A DNA stretch of 64,000 bases from Lunularia cruciata (GCA_948567375.1 OX419755.1:71800944-71864943), one strand, 5' to 3'. Shown: positions 20,826 to 32,737, counted from the first letter of the stretch. Notes: generated from the sequence alone by a model not told the origin. Numbers and translations are program-made.

Positions 20826-21920
20826 GAGAAAGATAATGAGGAGCTAAGATGGGAAAATTTTGGTTTTCTTTGACAAAGATGGAAAAGATATGGATGCCTT
20901 TGTGAGAAATTTCAAGAGAGTTTGCATAGGAAACAATGAGAGGAAGAAGAATGAGTGGATCTCATCATTATTGGATTTCTTTGAGTATGCAACCCTTACA
21001 TGGTATGAGTCAGAATACAAAACAAGAGATAGAGGAGAGATGGGCAAGAAGAGTCCTTGGAGAGTTTGACTATAACACTCATTGAGAACTTTCTTCTATA
21101 TGAGAGTTATGAGAGATTAATGAGTGAAGTTACCTTTGTTAAGCAAAGAGATGGAGAGAAAATGAGAGTCTGTGCAAAAAGAGTGGAGAAGTTAGTGTCC
21201 AAGTTTTGCATAGTGTTGAAGAAGATTGGGGATAATGTGGAGACTACCATGATTGGCATAGGGTCATGCTCACCAAGAATTTTGTGTGAGGGTTGCAACC
21301 ATAGATTAGAAGCAAGATAAAAGATAAGAAACCTTCTTCCAAGGTTGAAGCTATCAAGATTGCAATACATATGGAGGAGAGTTTGGAAGGGGATGAGAGT
21401 GATTTGGTGGCAAAAGAGGTTGTTCATCTTCCTCAAGGATACAAGTATAGTGGAACTTCTGATATTTTGGTGGTAAGGGTTGTACCAGAAGTAGAAGGTA
21501 CTTTGGTTCTTGTACCTTTACCAAAAGATCCACTTCAAAACATCACCAAACAACTTGCTGATCTCAAGATCAATATAGTGCAACTATGGGAGAAAAGAGA
21601 AGTAGAGCAGAATATGGGGAGAGGGTTTAGGAGTTATAGAAGCTATCCATATAGAGGAGGCCAACCAACAAACAATCTCAATGATAGAAATTGTTTTGGT
21701 TGTGGAGGAAGAGATCACATCCAAAGGAATTACCCAAATTCCACTTACCATGGAAGAAGGAGTTATGAAGGAGTCAATAGAGGGAAAGAGGGAGGTAGTG
21801 AAACCCAAGTGTCTCTTAATCCCAATAAAGGTAAGGTGAAAGCAACCATAGATGTGGTTGAGAGCAAGTATGAGAAGAGGAAGTGCTCAAATCCAAATGT
21901 CTTAATTTGGATCTTTTAGC
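20826..21920 (+). pseudogene. E5 gag remnant
   Basis: Frames at 20860-21069, 21057-21320 and 21371-21919 form one gag trace with shifts. Visible are the capsid-like SLLDFFEYATLTWYES block and, near the end, a zinc knuckle reading CFGCGGRDHIQRNY in which the last Cys of CCHC is replaced by Tyr. Gag packages element RNA; this copy is broken by frameshifts near 21065 and 21320. Confidence 0.8.
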
Positions 21921-22319
21921 GCAAGAGAAGATGAAAGTTCATTTTGCAAGGGATGTACACTCTTCTCAAAGATTACTCCTAGCAAGGATAATTTTATGCC
22001 TATTAGGATCACTTGCACAAGCACCTCAACACCATCAACAACAAAGACTCCAAGGAAGAAGTCAGGGATGGAGGACTTCTTGATCTCAAAGCAACAGTAG
22101 AACAACAATGTGTTGGAGGATGTTGGTAGTCACAAGGCTAACATCATAGTGGGCCAACTGATCACTTTGAATCTTACCTTGAAAAGGAGCTTAGAGGTAG
22201 TTTGAGCTCTACTAGGAGCAAGATGAAGAAGAAAGCAAAAGAGAAAGCTCAAATATCAATGGGGGTGGTGGATGCCAAACCAACACCATGGGAGGCTTGT
22301 TAATATACCTCCAAGATTG

Positions 22320-22640
22320 ATGTAAGAGTGAATGGTCACAACATCAAGGATGAACTTGTTGATGGAGGATCTATAATGAATATCATGTCAGAGGGGTTGA
22401 TGAAGAAATTGGGTATGATACCTTCTAGATCTTCAACATTTATGGTGAGCATGGCAAACAAGAAACAAGTTTGACCAGTAGAGATGATGGACAAGGTTGT
22501 AGTTTCAATTATGGAAGTTCAAAATCTCATGACTTTTCAAGTCTTGAAGAATTCAAGTTATGATTTTCTTCTTGGGAGGCCATGGTTGAGAGAAAAATGC
22601 ATAACTAATTGATGGGAAAAAGGGTACTTGAGGATTGGGC
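22320..22640 (+). pseudogene. E5 aspartic protease remnant
   Basis: Plus strand reads DELVDGGSIMNIMSEGLMKKLG, holding a DGG active-site variant, and further on YDFLLGRPWLREKC, the conserved flap-side end of gypsy proteases. The protease cuts the Gag-Pol polyprotein. Stops within the trace make it non-functional. Confidence 0.75.
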
Positions 22641-23049
22641 CATCAAACCATCAAGTTACAATCCTTGTGACTAATATCACCAACACTTCACATTCAAATA
22701 TACCATCTTTTGATTATTGGGAACTAGATTCAGAAGAATGAGCTTCAAGTGTGGACACAAGCATGGAGGAAGAGACTTCTATGGAGGAGGATGAATATGA
22801 ATCTGATTCAAATGTGTATCCCTTGTGTGCTATGGATCTTTCACTTGAGCTAGAGGTTTTGAAGGACCCAAATAAATCACCATTAACACTTGAGGACATA
22901 GAGAGGAATTTATTTACTCTTAAGTATGGTCCAAATGTTACCAGGAGGAGAAGGTGAGATTTTAGGAGATTTTCTACAAATTTATCCATATTTTTACTTT
23001 CAATTACAAGGATCTACAGGAAGTCACATGATTTCAAGGTCATGGGCTT

Positions 23050-23460
23050 TGTAATGCTCTAGCCACATTCCAATCATTCATGAACAAGGTGTTTGAAACT
23101 TTCATTGGGAAATTTGTGAAAGACTTCATTGATGACTTTTGTGTCTATGGGAGCAAGGAGGAGCACTTTGAGCACTTGATCAAGGTCTTGCAATGCTTGG
23201 ATAAAGCAAATGCATCACTCAACCCAAAGAAGAGCATTTTTGGTTGTGAAGAAGGTCTACTTTTGAGGCATATCATTTTTAAGGATAGAATAGTAGTTGA
23301 TCTTGAGAAGGTGAAGAAAATCTTAGACCTTCCATTCCCTTCAAGCTTGACAAAGTTACGCCAATTCTTGGAGATGATTGGGTACTACAAGACGTTCATC
23401 TTCTCATTTTCCAACAAGACTTATGTATTGACCATCTATATGAAAAATGTGTAGAATACA
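23050..23460 (+). pseudogene. E5 reverse transcriptase, C-terminal half only
   Basis: The frame 23080-23454 begins MNKVFETFIGKFVKDFIDDF, with FIDDF at the YVDD catalytic position, and runs into the connection with LDLPFPSSLTKLRQFLEMIG. Upstream, between the end of the protease-RT linker (about 22955) and this point, only about 100 bp remain, so the fingers and first palm motifs are deleted. Confidence 0.8.
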
Positions 23461-23462
23461 AT

Positions 23463-24084
23463 ATGATTTTGGAGGACAAAGAGGCTCTCAAAACTTTGGA
23501 GGAGCTCAATCAATCTCTTGTTGTGACTCCAATTCTTGCCAAATCTGGTTGGAGTAAGCTTTTAATCCTCTACATAGATACTTCCAATGTAGCTATAAGA
23601 TGCACTCTTTGTCAATTAGACCAACATGGGTATGATCATCCAATAGCTTATGCTAGTAGATAGATGGTTTCAACAAAAAAGAACTACTCAATTGAGAATG
23701 GTTGGTAGTGAACTTTGGTCTCAAGAAGTTTGACACTACTTGATTGGAAGGAAAGCCACCATTGTCATGGATCTCAAGGCTTTGAAGTATATTTTCAACA
23801 AGCCTAATGTGGAAGAGAGGCTAGCAAGGGGGATGATACTTTTTTTTGAGTATGACTACACCACTAAAGATAAGCCATGGAAGAAACATGCAAATGTTGA
23901 TTTGTTATCTAGAGCCTATGATCATGATGGAGTTGAACAAGTAGATGATTCCTTCTTGGATAAGGAGCTCATGATACCTCCAATCACTCAAGAGGTTCTA
24001 ATGGAGTACAAGGAGATTGTGGACTTTGTGACAAGAAATAACTATCCAAAAACAATGCATGATAGGGAGAAGAAGGCCTTGTAG
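23463..24084 (+). pseudogene. E5 RNase H remnant
   Basis: Frames 23463-23663 and 23740-24084 read ILYIDTSNVAIRCTLCQLDQ with DHPIAYASR, then TIVMDLKALKYIFNKPNVEE and HANVDLLSRAYD. These are the expected RNase H landmarks, with stops between the two parts (near 23662 and 23710). Confidence 0.8.
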
Positions 24085-24109
24085 CAAGATCTAGACCTTA
24101 CACAATGAT

Positions 24110-25280
24110 GGAGGATAATTTTTTCCCCAAGAAGCATATTGTCTACTTTGAAGAGAAATGGGTAAGGAGGAGTCTATCCTACGCATGAAGGAGTTTCATG
24201 AAGGAGTTTCATGAAGGATTAGTATGTGATAGGCACTTTGCAAGAAAGGTGATTACTTTAAAAATTCTAGATGTAGGTTATCATTGGAAGTGTATTTTTA
24301 AGGATTATCTTGATTATTGCAAAACTTGTAATTTTTGTCAAGCTTTTGCTAGAAAGTCTACTTCCACTCCACCTCTTAGATCAATTCCATTGGTAGGACC
24401 TTGTGAGAAGTGTGGAATTGACTTTGTAGATCCTCTCAATAGAACCCCAAGGAACAATTAGTACATTGTGGTAGTTACTAATTACTTTACCAAGTGTGTT
24501 GAGGCTAGACCATTGAGGGACAAGAATGAAGATAAAGTTGGTAGATTCCTTTATGAACACATTATTACTAGGTTTGTGTGCCCTTTGGAGTTGGTTTTTG
24601 ATAGAAGAGGAAATTTTACAAGAAGCATCATTACAACCATGCTATGATATCTCTCTATCACACATAAAGTAACTACATCTTGTAAGCCAAAATCCAATTG
24701 CTAGGCAAAGAGAACCAATCAGACCTTGTGCATGATGTTGGCCAAAGATGCAAAAATGAAGGAGACTAAACATTATTGGGACAAAAGGATTCATGCAAGT
24801 TTGTAGAAGTGTAGGACAACCATGAAGACTTCCATTGGATGTTTTCCATTTCATTTGGTATATGGTATTGCCTCTCCTTTCTTATTCACTTTGATCTTAC
24901 TACCTTCCAAAGCATTGATAGGAGATTGAAGAAAGCACAAGGAAGTGATGCATAGAAGTCAAGGAAGGATCAACTCATGGTATTGGAGGAGGCAAGAGTA
25001 GTTACTATGGTTTGAGTGAAGCAAGCCCAAAGGAAACAAAGGAGAGCTATGATAAGAGGTAAGGCAAGAAGAAGGAGGAGCACTTCAAAGAAGGTGATTG
25101 AATAATGTTGTCTGATTTCATTGAATTCAAGAGAGTGCAAAAGAGTTTTTGCCTAAGTACTTTGGACCTTTCATAGTGGAGAAGGTGTGGGGCAATTACA
25201 CTTATGATCTCAAGGAGTTGGGAGGAAGACACTTTGATAGAATTAACCATGATAAGTTGAAGATGTATCATAGAAGGTAG
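24110..25280 (+). pseudogene. E5 integrase remnant
   Basis: The trace starts with the zinc-binding part (YCKTCNFCQAFARK), then KCGIDFVDPL holding the first catalytic Asp and VFDRRGNFT at the second. At the third site the frame reads through a stop and shows KRTNQT, so the Glu is not preserved. The C-terminal part reads KYFGPFIVEKVWGNYTYDL and ends RINHDKLKMYHRR, stop at 25278. No chromodomain follows. Confidence 0.8.
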
Positions 25281-25315
25281 AGAGACCTTCACTCCAAGGA
25301 TGAAGTGAAATCTTA

Positions 25316-25328
25316 GTCCGGGGGTAAA
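25316..25328 (+). other. E5 polypurine tract
   Basis: TCCGGGGGTAAA sits immediately before the 3' LTR start at 25329, as expected for plus-strand priming. Confidence 0.6.
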
Positions 25329-25949
25329 TGTTACACCCATTTATGCATGTATGTGCTATTATGATGTTTAGTTTGGTATTCTAATTACTTGAGAGATATT
25401 ATTCATATAGAGATAAAGTATGGTTCTACATTAGTCATGATTAGCTTAAGCTAACAAACCTAAGATAGAGTGGACTTACTTTAGAGGAAGTGGAACACCA
25501 TTATTTTAGATTCTAGTGTATTGACTTGGTATTATTCTTAGATCTTTGGCTTTCATTTCTTAGGTCTTTAGCTTTGAGGAAAGAGTTAAGAACTCTTGGA
25601 ATTTTTGCTTCAGATTCTTCTATAGTCCAAGGATAGCCCATGTGGAGGAATCCTTAACTTAGTGATTGGGTCAAGATCAGACCACATGCTTAGGAGAATA
25701 TTCCCATTAGTATAAATATCCCTTTAAACTTTTGACTTTATTTGACTTTTAGCCTAGTAACTTGAACTACTCTAGTAATTAGTAAATTTGGTGTGTAATT
25801 ATTTCACAAGTATATAAACTAGGAGGTGAGGAAGTACTCATCATCCTTTCATTGACAGCTTCCTCTCTCTCATTGAGTTATCTAGTGAGTAATGCTTTGA
25901 GTCTTGGAGTTCTAGCCTTGGAGGAGTATGATGGAGTTGGAGATCCTTG
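25329..25949 (+). repeat. E5 3' LTR, first part
   Basis: Starts TGTTACACCC and matches the 5' LTR until the copia insertion. TATATAAAC box at 25811-25819. Its last five bases, CCTTG, are the copia target-site duplication. Confidence 0.9.
25945..25949. repeat. Copia target-site duplication, left copy (CCTTG)
   Basis: Repeated exactly at 32738-32742. The uninterrupted sequence, CCTTG followed by a TCTT or CCTT variant and CTTAGTCCATGG, is seen in the related solo LTR near 13530. Confidence 0.92.
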
Positions 25950-26212
25950 TGATCGATAAAATTGATTAGGGCCACATAAACCATGCTGATTCCAAGCAAA
26001 TTCACACTTTAGACAAGAATACGGGGTTCACCTCTGTGTGAGGCTACATCCATGATAAGAATCAAAAAAGAAAAAACTTTACTGACTCAGAGTCCTGTCC
26101 TTTTACCAATCTAGTCTATGACAGTTTCACAGTCCATACTCCCCACTACCTACGAGAGAGCAAACTAACCAAAATACCCAGAACCCTAAGGCATATAAGT
26201 TAAAACCTAACA
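25950..26212 (-). repeat. Copia 3' LTR
   Basis: Minus-strand ends TGTTAGGTTTTAA and TATCGATCA, the TG...CA form. Pairs with 32473-32737. Confidence 0.93.
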
Positions 26213-26226
26213 AACTCTCCCTTGAC
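26213..26226 (-). other. Copia polypurine tract
   Basis: Minus strand next to the 3' LTR reads TCAAGGGAGAGTT. Confidence 0.7.
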
Positions 26227-26400
26227 TCTTGTCTTGGGGTTAGTAATCTTACAACAATTAATCTCTCAACGGGAAGTTCTAGACAGACAACCAATTACTT
26301 GACCCCTCCTTTAAACTAGGATAAACTAGAACTTATAACCGTAGTCCATATAGGATAGAGTAACCAAAACAGCCAAGGTCAATTCCATTGTTAGGTCATC

Positions 26401-27171
26401 CTACTCATGCTCTACTTGCACAACCTGTAGGATAGCACGATGCCTAGAGAAACTTTCTAAAGGTATGACTTTGGTAAAGGTATCAGCCGAGTTGAGCTTA
26501 CCATTGTTGACTAGATCAAGCATTTTCTCAGACACAGCTCGCCTAAGAAAGTGATATCTGATGTGTATATGCTTAACCTTATTGTCCATCATCTGATTTT
26601 CAACTAGGTATAAAGCACTTTGACTGTCACAATGAAGCATTACACTACCCTATGTTAGCCCTATCTCAACAACAAGTTTGTCCAACCAAATTGCTTCCTT
26701 TGCTGCTGCCACATACTCCGCTTCTGTAGTAGATTGTGCAACACACTTCTGCAAGATAGATCTCCAAGTAATGCACCTACTACCAAGTGTGAATACATAC
26801 CCTGTTTTTGACCTCCGCTTGTCTAGATCTTGTCCATAATCAGCATCTACATAGCCATCTAGTGATGTGGCATTCATTGATCTTCCATCAAATAAGAGCC
26901 CATAGTCTAGTGTACCTCTCCAATACCTAAGAATCCACTTAAATGCTTCCCAATGTGTCCTTCCTGGATTTGACATATACCTGCACACCTTACCCATTGC
27001 TAGGGCAAGATCAGGTCTAGTGCAAGTCATCAAGTACATGAGACTTCCAACAGCCTTCTCATAAGGAATGTTAGCCATCAAACCCTTCTCCACAACATCT
27101 GTAGGACAACATGCCGCTGAAGGCTTGAAATGAGAAGCTAGAGGAGTACTTATTGATTTACAGTTCTCCAT
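26401..27171 (-). pseudogene. Copia RT end and RNase H
   Basis: Frame 27171-26650 covers the end of RT (VGSLMYLMTCTRPDLALAMG) and the first RNase H part (DGYVDADYGQDLDKRRSKTG and AQSTTEAEYVAAAKEAIWL). After a stop near 26645 the frame 26640-26401 continues with HCDSQSALYLVEN and HIHIRYHFLRR, and ends at the pol C-terminus. All landmark residues of copia RNase H are recognisable. Only the one stop interrupts it. Confidence 0.88.
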
Positions 27172-27189
27172 GTTGAACCTAGCAAGTAC

Positions 27190-28030
27190 CTTCCTAGCAT
27201 ACTTACCCTATGTCAACCACAACTGATCAGTGCCCAAGTTCCTCTTGATCTCCATGCCTAATATCCTTTTGGCCAACCCTTGATCCTTCATCTTGAACTC
27301 TGAACTCAAGGGCACCTTGAGCTTGTTCACCTCAGATCTATCCTTGGCAGCTATCAACATGTCATCCACATATAGCACAAGAATAATAAAACCAAAGGTC
27401 TTATTACTCACTGGTTTCATGTACACACAAGGATCAAATAAACTCCTATTGAAACCCCTGAGCATGCATAAATACATCAAACCTCTTGTTCCATTGGCAA
27501 GGTGCTTGCTTCAATCCATACAAGGACTTCAGCAATCTGCACACCTTGTCTTCTTGGCCATTCTTCAAGAATCCCACAGGTTGTCTCATGAAGATCTTCT
27601 CATCCACGGTACCATAGAGAAATGCCATGACAACATCCATTTGATCTAAAGTAAGACCAAATAATGCAACAAGCATACATAAAATATGGATTGTGGGATA
27701 CTTTGCAACAAGAGAAAAGACCTCATTGTAGTCCACCCCCTTCTCTTGAGTGAACCCCTTTTCTACCAACCTAGCCTTGTAGATCTTCAATCCCTCCTTA
27801 GGACCCTCATTCAACTTGTAGATCCACTTGCAATCTATCACTTGTTGATCCTTAGGTAACATAACTAGCTCCCAAGTCTTGTTATCCCTCAAGGATTCCA
27901 TCTCCCTCTCCATAGAACCAAACCACTCATCCTTTTCACTAGAAGAACATTCTTCCTTGTAGGATGAGGGTTCACCTTCTTCTAAGACCAAAGCATGAGC
28001 ATCATCCCTAAAAGTCAAGTCATCATCCAA
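27190..28030 (-). pseudogene. Copia reverse transcriptase
   Basis: Frame 28030-27446 gives the typical N-terminal block (DCKWIYKLNEGPKEGLKIYK, ARLVEKGFTQ, DQMDVVMAFLYGTVDEKIFM), and after a frameshift near 27465 frame 27480-27208 carries LVLYVDDMLIAAKDRSEV with the catalytic YVDD intact. It is followed by a stop near 27205. This is one of the better preserved pol segments in the window. Confidence 0.9.
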
Positions 28031-28065
28031 GAACTTTGTTGAATCAATCCATGTAACATATCAAC

Positions 28066-29252
28066 TCAACTAGCACGCCTTGATGACCTCCTGAATGAGC
28101 TCTCTGCTTGATATCCATGTGTAGGTCCAATGTGAGACTGACCTAGCACATTTTTTTGCTCATCACCAACTACTTGCTCCATTTGTTCTTGCTCATCAAG
28201 AACTTTCTCTACTACAGGAGCATCTCCTTCCTCTTCATCACTTAAGTGATCAGTCTCCCCCTCAACTAGATCCAAGGTGGGAGACTTGCCTTTATCAGTG
28301 TAGGGAGCCTGAGCAATCTCCCCTTCCTTGAATGATCTGGATTCATTAAAGGAAACATCCCTACTGACCACAACCTTACACGCTATTAGATCCCATAACC
28401 TATAAGCTTTCACTCCACTTGCATAGCCAAGAAAAACACATTTCTTTGACTTAGCATCCAACTTGGACCTATCCTCTTTAGGTGTGAGTGAATATGCATC
28501 ACAACCAAATATCTTCAATCTACCATAATCAGCTGGTCGCTGATGCCTCAACTCATATGGCATCTTGAAGTTGATTGCACTAGATGGAGAAATATTTACC
28601 ACATATGTTGTTGTGTTGATAACTTCTGCCCAAAACTCATGTGGCAACTTTGATTCACTCAACAAAATCTGTGCATGTTCCAACAATGTTTGGTTGAGCC
28701 GCTCAGCAACACCATTTTGCTGGGGAGTGTAAACTATGGTAAGGTGGCGAGTTATCCCTTGTTTTGTGCAGTATGCCCAAAACTCTCCAGAGACATACTC
28801 CCCGCCATTGTTTGATCTCAAAAACCTCACCTTTCCCAATCTGAGTCTCCACTTGGGTCTTCCACTTCTTGAAAGTGGCAAAGACTTCAGACTTGTGGTG
28901 CATGAAGTAAATCCACACAAACCTCAAGTAATCATCAATAAATGTTACATAGTAAATTTTTCTAGAGTGTGAGGGTGTAGGGGATGGTCCCCATACATCA
29001 CTATGTACATACTCAAGAAAAACCCTTGGAACTATGGGTCCCCACTCCAAAATCAGATCTGTTCTGTTTTCCAAAGGTGCAATGCTCACAAAAATCCAAC
29101 TTCACAGTCTTCAAGCTAGATAGCAAGCCATTTCTTTTCAAGACAGCCAAACCCTTCTCACTCAAATGACCTAGCCGTGAATGCCACACAGTCATCATCC
29201 CATCATGAGACCTGGTTACATTGGCTTCTCCACACACTATAGTGCTCTCCAA
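28066..29252 (-). pseudogene. Copia integrase
   Basis: The HHCC zinc domain is intact (WHSRLGHL and CEHCTFGKQ). The first catalytic Asp is in YVHSDVWGP. The second lies in RSNNGGEY, where Asn replaces the usual Asp, and the Glu is in NGVAERLNQTLLEH. A frameshift near 28830 links frames 29089-28703 and 28920-28066. The C-terminal part includes the KCVFLGYASGVKAYRLWD block of copia integrases, and the region ends at a stop near 28066. Confidence 0.9.
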
Positions 29253-29650
29253 TACAAATAGATTCTTTCAAAAGTTACCTTGCAAGATAACCTTTCCACC
29301 AGAAGTGACTTGAAGTACACCATCACCAACACTCCATGACGACCTTTGGCATGCAATACTCCAAGGGAAATCAGGTTCTTCTTCATGTCAGGTATGAACC
29401 AAACATCATTAAACATCCACATAGCTCCATCAAACATTCAAATCCTTATGGATCCAATATCCTCAATCAGACAAGGTTGATCATTCCCCATCAAAACTGA
29501 ACCATTTGATGTTGAAAGTGAATAGAAGAACTTCTTGATATAGCATATATGTTACAAGCAAGCACAATCTAGAATCCACTCATCATCCATACTAGGAGAT
29601 GAGGCACAAAGGGCATACCCACAATGTCACAAATTATACTAATCATCCAA
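29253..29650 (-). pseudogene. Copia protease remnant
   Basis: Near 29590 the minus strand reads EWILDCACL, where copia proteases have Asp-Ser-Gly after WIL, so two of the three active-site residues are changed. Frame 29437-29237 follows with DVWFIPDMKKNLISLGVLHA, the conserved link between protease and integrase. Confidence 0.75.
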
Positions 29651-29676
29651 CAGATTAGTATTCTCCTCAACATAAG

Positions 29677-30614
29677 CTACCTAAAGTTTGCCAAAGAGCC
29701 TTCATGTACCTTTCTTTTGCCCTTAGCTTTGCACTCCTTCTTCATATGGCCTACTTTGACACATCCCCAACAAGTCACCCGTTTCTTTTCCTTGGACTTG
29801 CCTCTTGACTTAGACATGGACTTGGCCTTGCTTTTCCCCTTATCACCATCACTAGTCCTCCATTGAGGTCTCCCACGTTGGATAACCAAGGCATTGCCCT
29901 GAGTAGAAGATGACATTGAGGTTGCAACAAGTTTTTGTTGCAAGTCATCTATAAGTAGAGATGCAATCACTTCTTCAAAGATAACGGTCTTTTTCTCATG
30001 GTGCAACAACACTCGTGAAATTTATTGATAGGACGGCGGCAAGAAGCCAAACAAGTGCAACACCTTCCATTCCTCATTCAAGTCCTCTCCCAAGTTTTTC
30101 AAGTCTGCTACTAGGTCACAAAATGCATCCACATGGTCTTTGATGTTGGTCCCTAGTTTCATCTTGAATGTGATGAGTTTGAGATTGTTGTACAATCTAT
30201 TTGACAATTCATTCTGATGATACTTGCTCTGAAGTGCATAAAACAAGGAGGTACAATCAGAATGCTCTCCCACTTGCTTGATCACATGGGGCTGAAGGTG
30301 AAGCAAACATTATTCACAGCTTGCTCTTGCATATCATCCCAATCACTTTGTCTCACATCTTCAGGTTTCTCCCTCAAAATTTTACCCAAACCATTTGCTC
30401 TCAACACTCCTTTCACATGCCGTTCCCATAGCAAGTAATCCATACGGCCATCAAACTTTGCCACATCAAACTTGGGTCCACCAAGCTTCAAGCTACCCAT
30501 ATTCACTTTCTTTTGCTCCACAAGTACTACTGAGGCTATTGCTTCACTTAGAGACTCTTCTTGAGTCCCTGAACCTTCCACCTTAAAACTCCAATACTCA
30601 AGGGAGTAGGTCAT
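29677..30614 (-). pseudogene. Copia gag
   Basis: The likely start is the ATG at 30500-30498 (MGSLKLGGPKFDVAKFDG), followed by the LLWERHVKGVL block of copia Gag. Frameshifts near 30290 and 30015 join three frames (30614-30282, 30306-30022, 30012-29677). The zinc knuckle CWGCVKVGHMKKEC is a perfect CCHC. The linker before it is rich in Lys and Ser. Confidence 0.88.
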
Positions 30615-32458
30615 AAGATGGAAACTTTTTTTTTTTACAGCAGCTCTTTTAAATACTCAAAGTCAACATCTAACTGCATCAACTTGTAACTGTAAGGATA
30701 AGCCTTCCAACTCACTAAACAGAATATTCATCCGAGTCTTAAATCAAAAGTTATGAGTTGAATTCCAAAGAGGGGATCCAAATACGTTATCCCTAAATGA
30801 CTGTAGTTTGGAAGAGGACTGTGATTTTAACTGCAGTCATGTCTCCTATTATAAGAGCTTTGACCTTAGATCCAAGTCTGAAAGAGAATCTTGAACCATA
30901 GGCTTCCTCTTTGACAAAACCCAAAAGATTCCAATGGATAGAGATTAACAAAAGTGATGCTAGAAGTCCTAGAGTTTGTCCATCTCTTGAGGACATAGGC
31001 TACACTTCTAGCAGCCAAAGGGAAAGGAGTGACTTTGAAACTGTTGTGAAGGATATTTCAAGGGGGTCACATTCACTTTTTAGTTTTTTTTTTCTTGTGT
31101 CGGACTACCCAAGTACTTCATAAACAAAAATCTTGGAATGTCAACGGGGCAGGTTGGGAGAGCTCAAACTCACATGAATTTACAAACGAGCCCTCCCATG
31201 GGTATGATAAAATTAATCCTACCAGGGTTGGCAATGAAGCAGTTCACTACACCAATTCTTGATCATCTTACTTGTTCCTGCTCAGCCCTTTCCACCTTCC
31301 TATATCCATGAAGCACCGATTGATTTTTGATGCTGATCTTGACTTCCCTCAATCCAACGATCTGTTACTCTTCATAAAAAATTCCTAGCACCACCATCGA
31401 TGCCGGACATGAGCACTGGATACAGAAACTCTAGACAACCTCACTCAATTCTTGCCTCAATCATCCACAATTTTCTATCCCAAAGAGACCTAATTCCTGC
31501 ACTTCATCCACCCTATAGCTTCTTCCTCCTGAGCAGCAGGAATGCCTATTGTTGCAGAAATGATGGCCTGTAAACTTGTCTGGATAAAGTCTTTGTCACT
31601 AAACCCAGAGACCAATGAACGAGGCTGGAAAGGTAGACCTACACGCTAGTGGTGAGTAACTTCCAGGATAGACCAAAGGGTGTGTGTCAACTCTCTTTTT
31701 CCAACATTAGATATCTTATTCTACCTTGTGCAATCTCATGCGGTCCTCAGGTATTTGAGACACACACCACAATGCTCTCTTTGTTCGTTGCTGCAGCATT
31801 CTACTACCTCAAGAGGATAGCAGTCAAACTACCACAACAGCAGTGCGGCAAGAGTGAGTGACTCACTATACCATCTCCACTCAGAACTAACAGGCCTCCG
31901 TCAGTCACGTTCACACAACATTCCTATCCTTGCTTCCTTGAGAGGATTATCAATTTTTGTGTGCTCTAACACTTCTATTTTCTACTATTGTTGTACCTGG
32001 CTCCTTTCCACAATAGCTACACCGATACACACCAAGCTCCTTTCCTTCCAAGATCGCTGCTAGGGTCCACTTCTTTAGCAAAATTGCTGATTCTGGATAA
32101 CCCCTAAACCTTGTGCTGCTTTCCACTGTCACTCATTCCCCAAAATCTGAAAGCCCTTGTGCTCCTTTCCACGGTCGTTGATACCCTAGGCAGTTAATAC
32201 ATCTTCTTGGTTTTAGACTGGGTCGTTACCCGGATATTGGGTCGAGCTAGAGAACTTTGAAAGGGAATTGCTTTGGACATGAGGACATAATTGCTTCCAG
32301 ATTTTTCACGATGGGCATCTAACTGTATCGATGTGCATCTAACTGTATCGACTCTGCAACAGGAGGATGAGTTTCAGCATAGTTCACGAGAAGCACCCCG
32401 GAGTACACACATGAGACAATTGAATCTCAAAATGATGGGAAGATCTCAAATTCCTACT
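30615..32458. other. Unusually long copia leader with foreign-looking sequence
   Basis: Copia elements usually have a short leader between primer site and gag, but here it is about 1.85 kb. An imperfect direct repeat, ACATCTAACTGCATCAAC at 30666-30683 and CATCTAACTGTATCGAC at 32335-32351, brackets most of it, and the right copy is itself doubled in tandem (20-bp units at 32310-32349). Inside, the plus strand has coding-like stretches, for example 30839-31080 in two frames, and SWNVNGAGWESS at 31131-31166, which resembles the start of LINE endonuclease domains. This could be an inserted or captured fragment; no complete gene is visible. Confidence 0.45.
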
Positions 32459-32470
32459 GCTTTGATATCA
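32459..32470 (-). other. Copia primer-binding site
   Basis: Minus strand reads TGATATCAAAGC two bases inside the 5' LTR, two mismatches from the usual TGGTATCAGAGC of initiator tRNA-Met. Confidence 0.75.
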
Positions 32471-32472
32471 TT

Positions 32473-32737
32473 TGATTGATAAAATTGATTAGTGCCACAT
32501 AAACCATGCTGATTCCAAGCAAATTCACACTTTAGATAGGAATATGTGGTTCACCTCTGTGTGAGTCTACGTCCACGGTAAGCATCAAGAAAAAATAAAA
32601 TTTACTGACTTAAAGTCCTGTCTTTTTACCAGTCCTATCCTACGACAGTTTCACAGTCCATAATCCCCACTACCTGCGAGAGAGCAACCCTAACCAAAAT
32701 ACCCAGAACCCTAAGGCATATCAGTCAAAACCTAACA
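32473..32737 (-). repeat. Copia 5' LTR
   Basis: 265 bp, pairs with 25950-26212. Minus-strand ends TGTTAGGTTTTGA and TATCAATCA. Confidence 0.93.

Larger units (their letters stand above)
25950..32737 (-). mobile_element. Ty1/copia element inserted in the E5 3' LTR
   Basis: LTRs of 263 and 265 bp (25950-26212 and 32473-32737), perfect 5-bp target duplication, initiator tRNA-Met primer site and polypurine tract. Read on the minus strand the order is gag, protease, integrase, RT, RNase H, which is the copia order. A few stops and frameshifts break the long frame, the protease active site is altered and one integrase catalytic Asp is Asn. Between the primer site and gag is an unusually long 1.85-kb leader. 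By eye the LTRs differ at roughly a tenth of positions, so the insertion is not recent. Confidence 0.93.
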
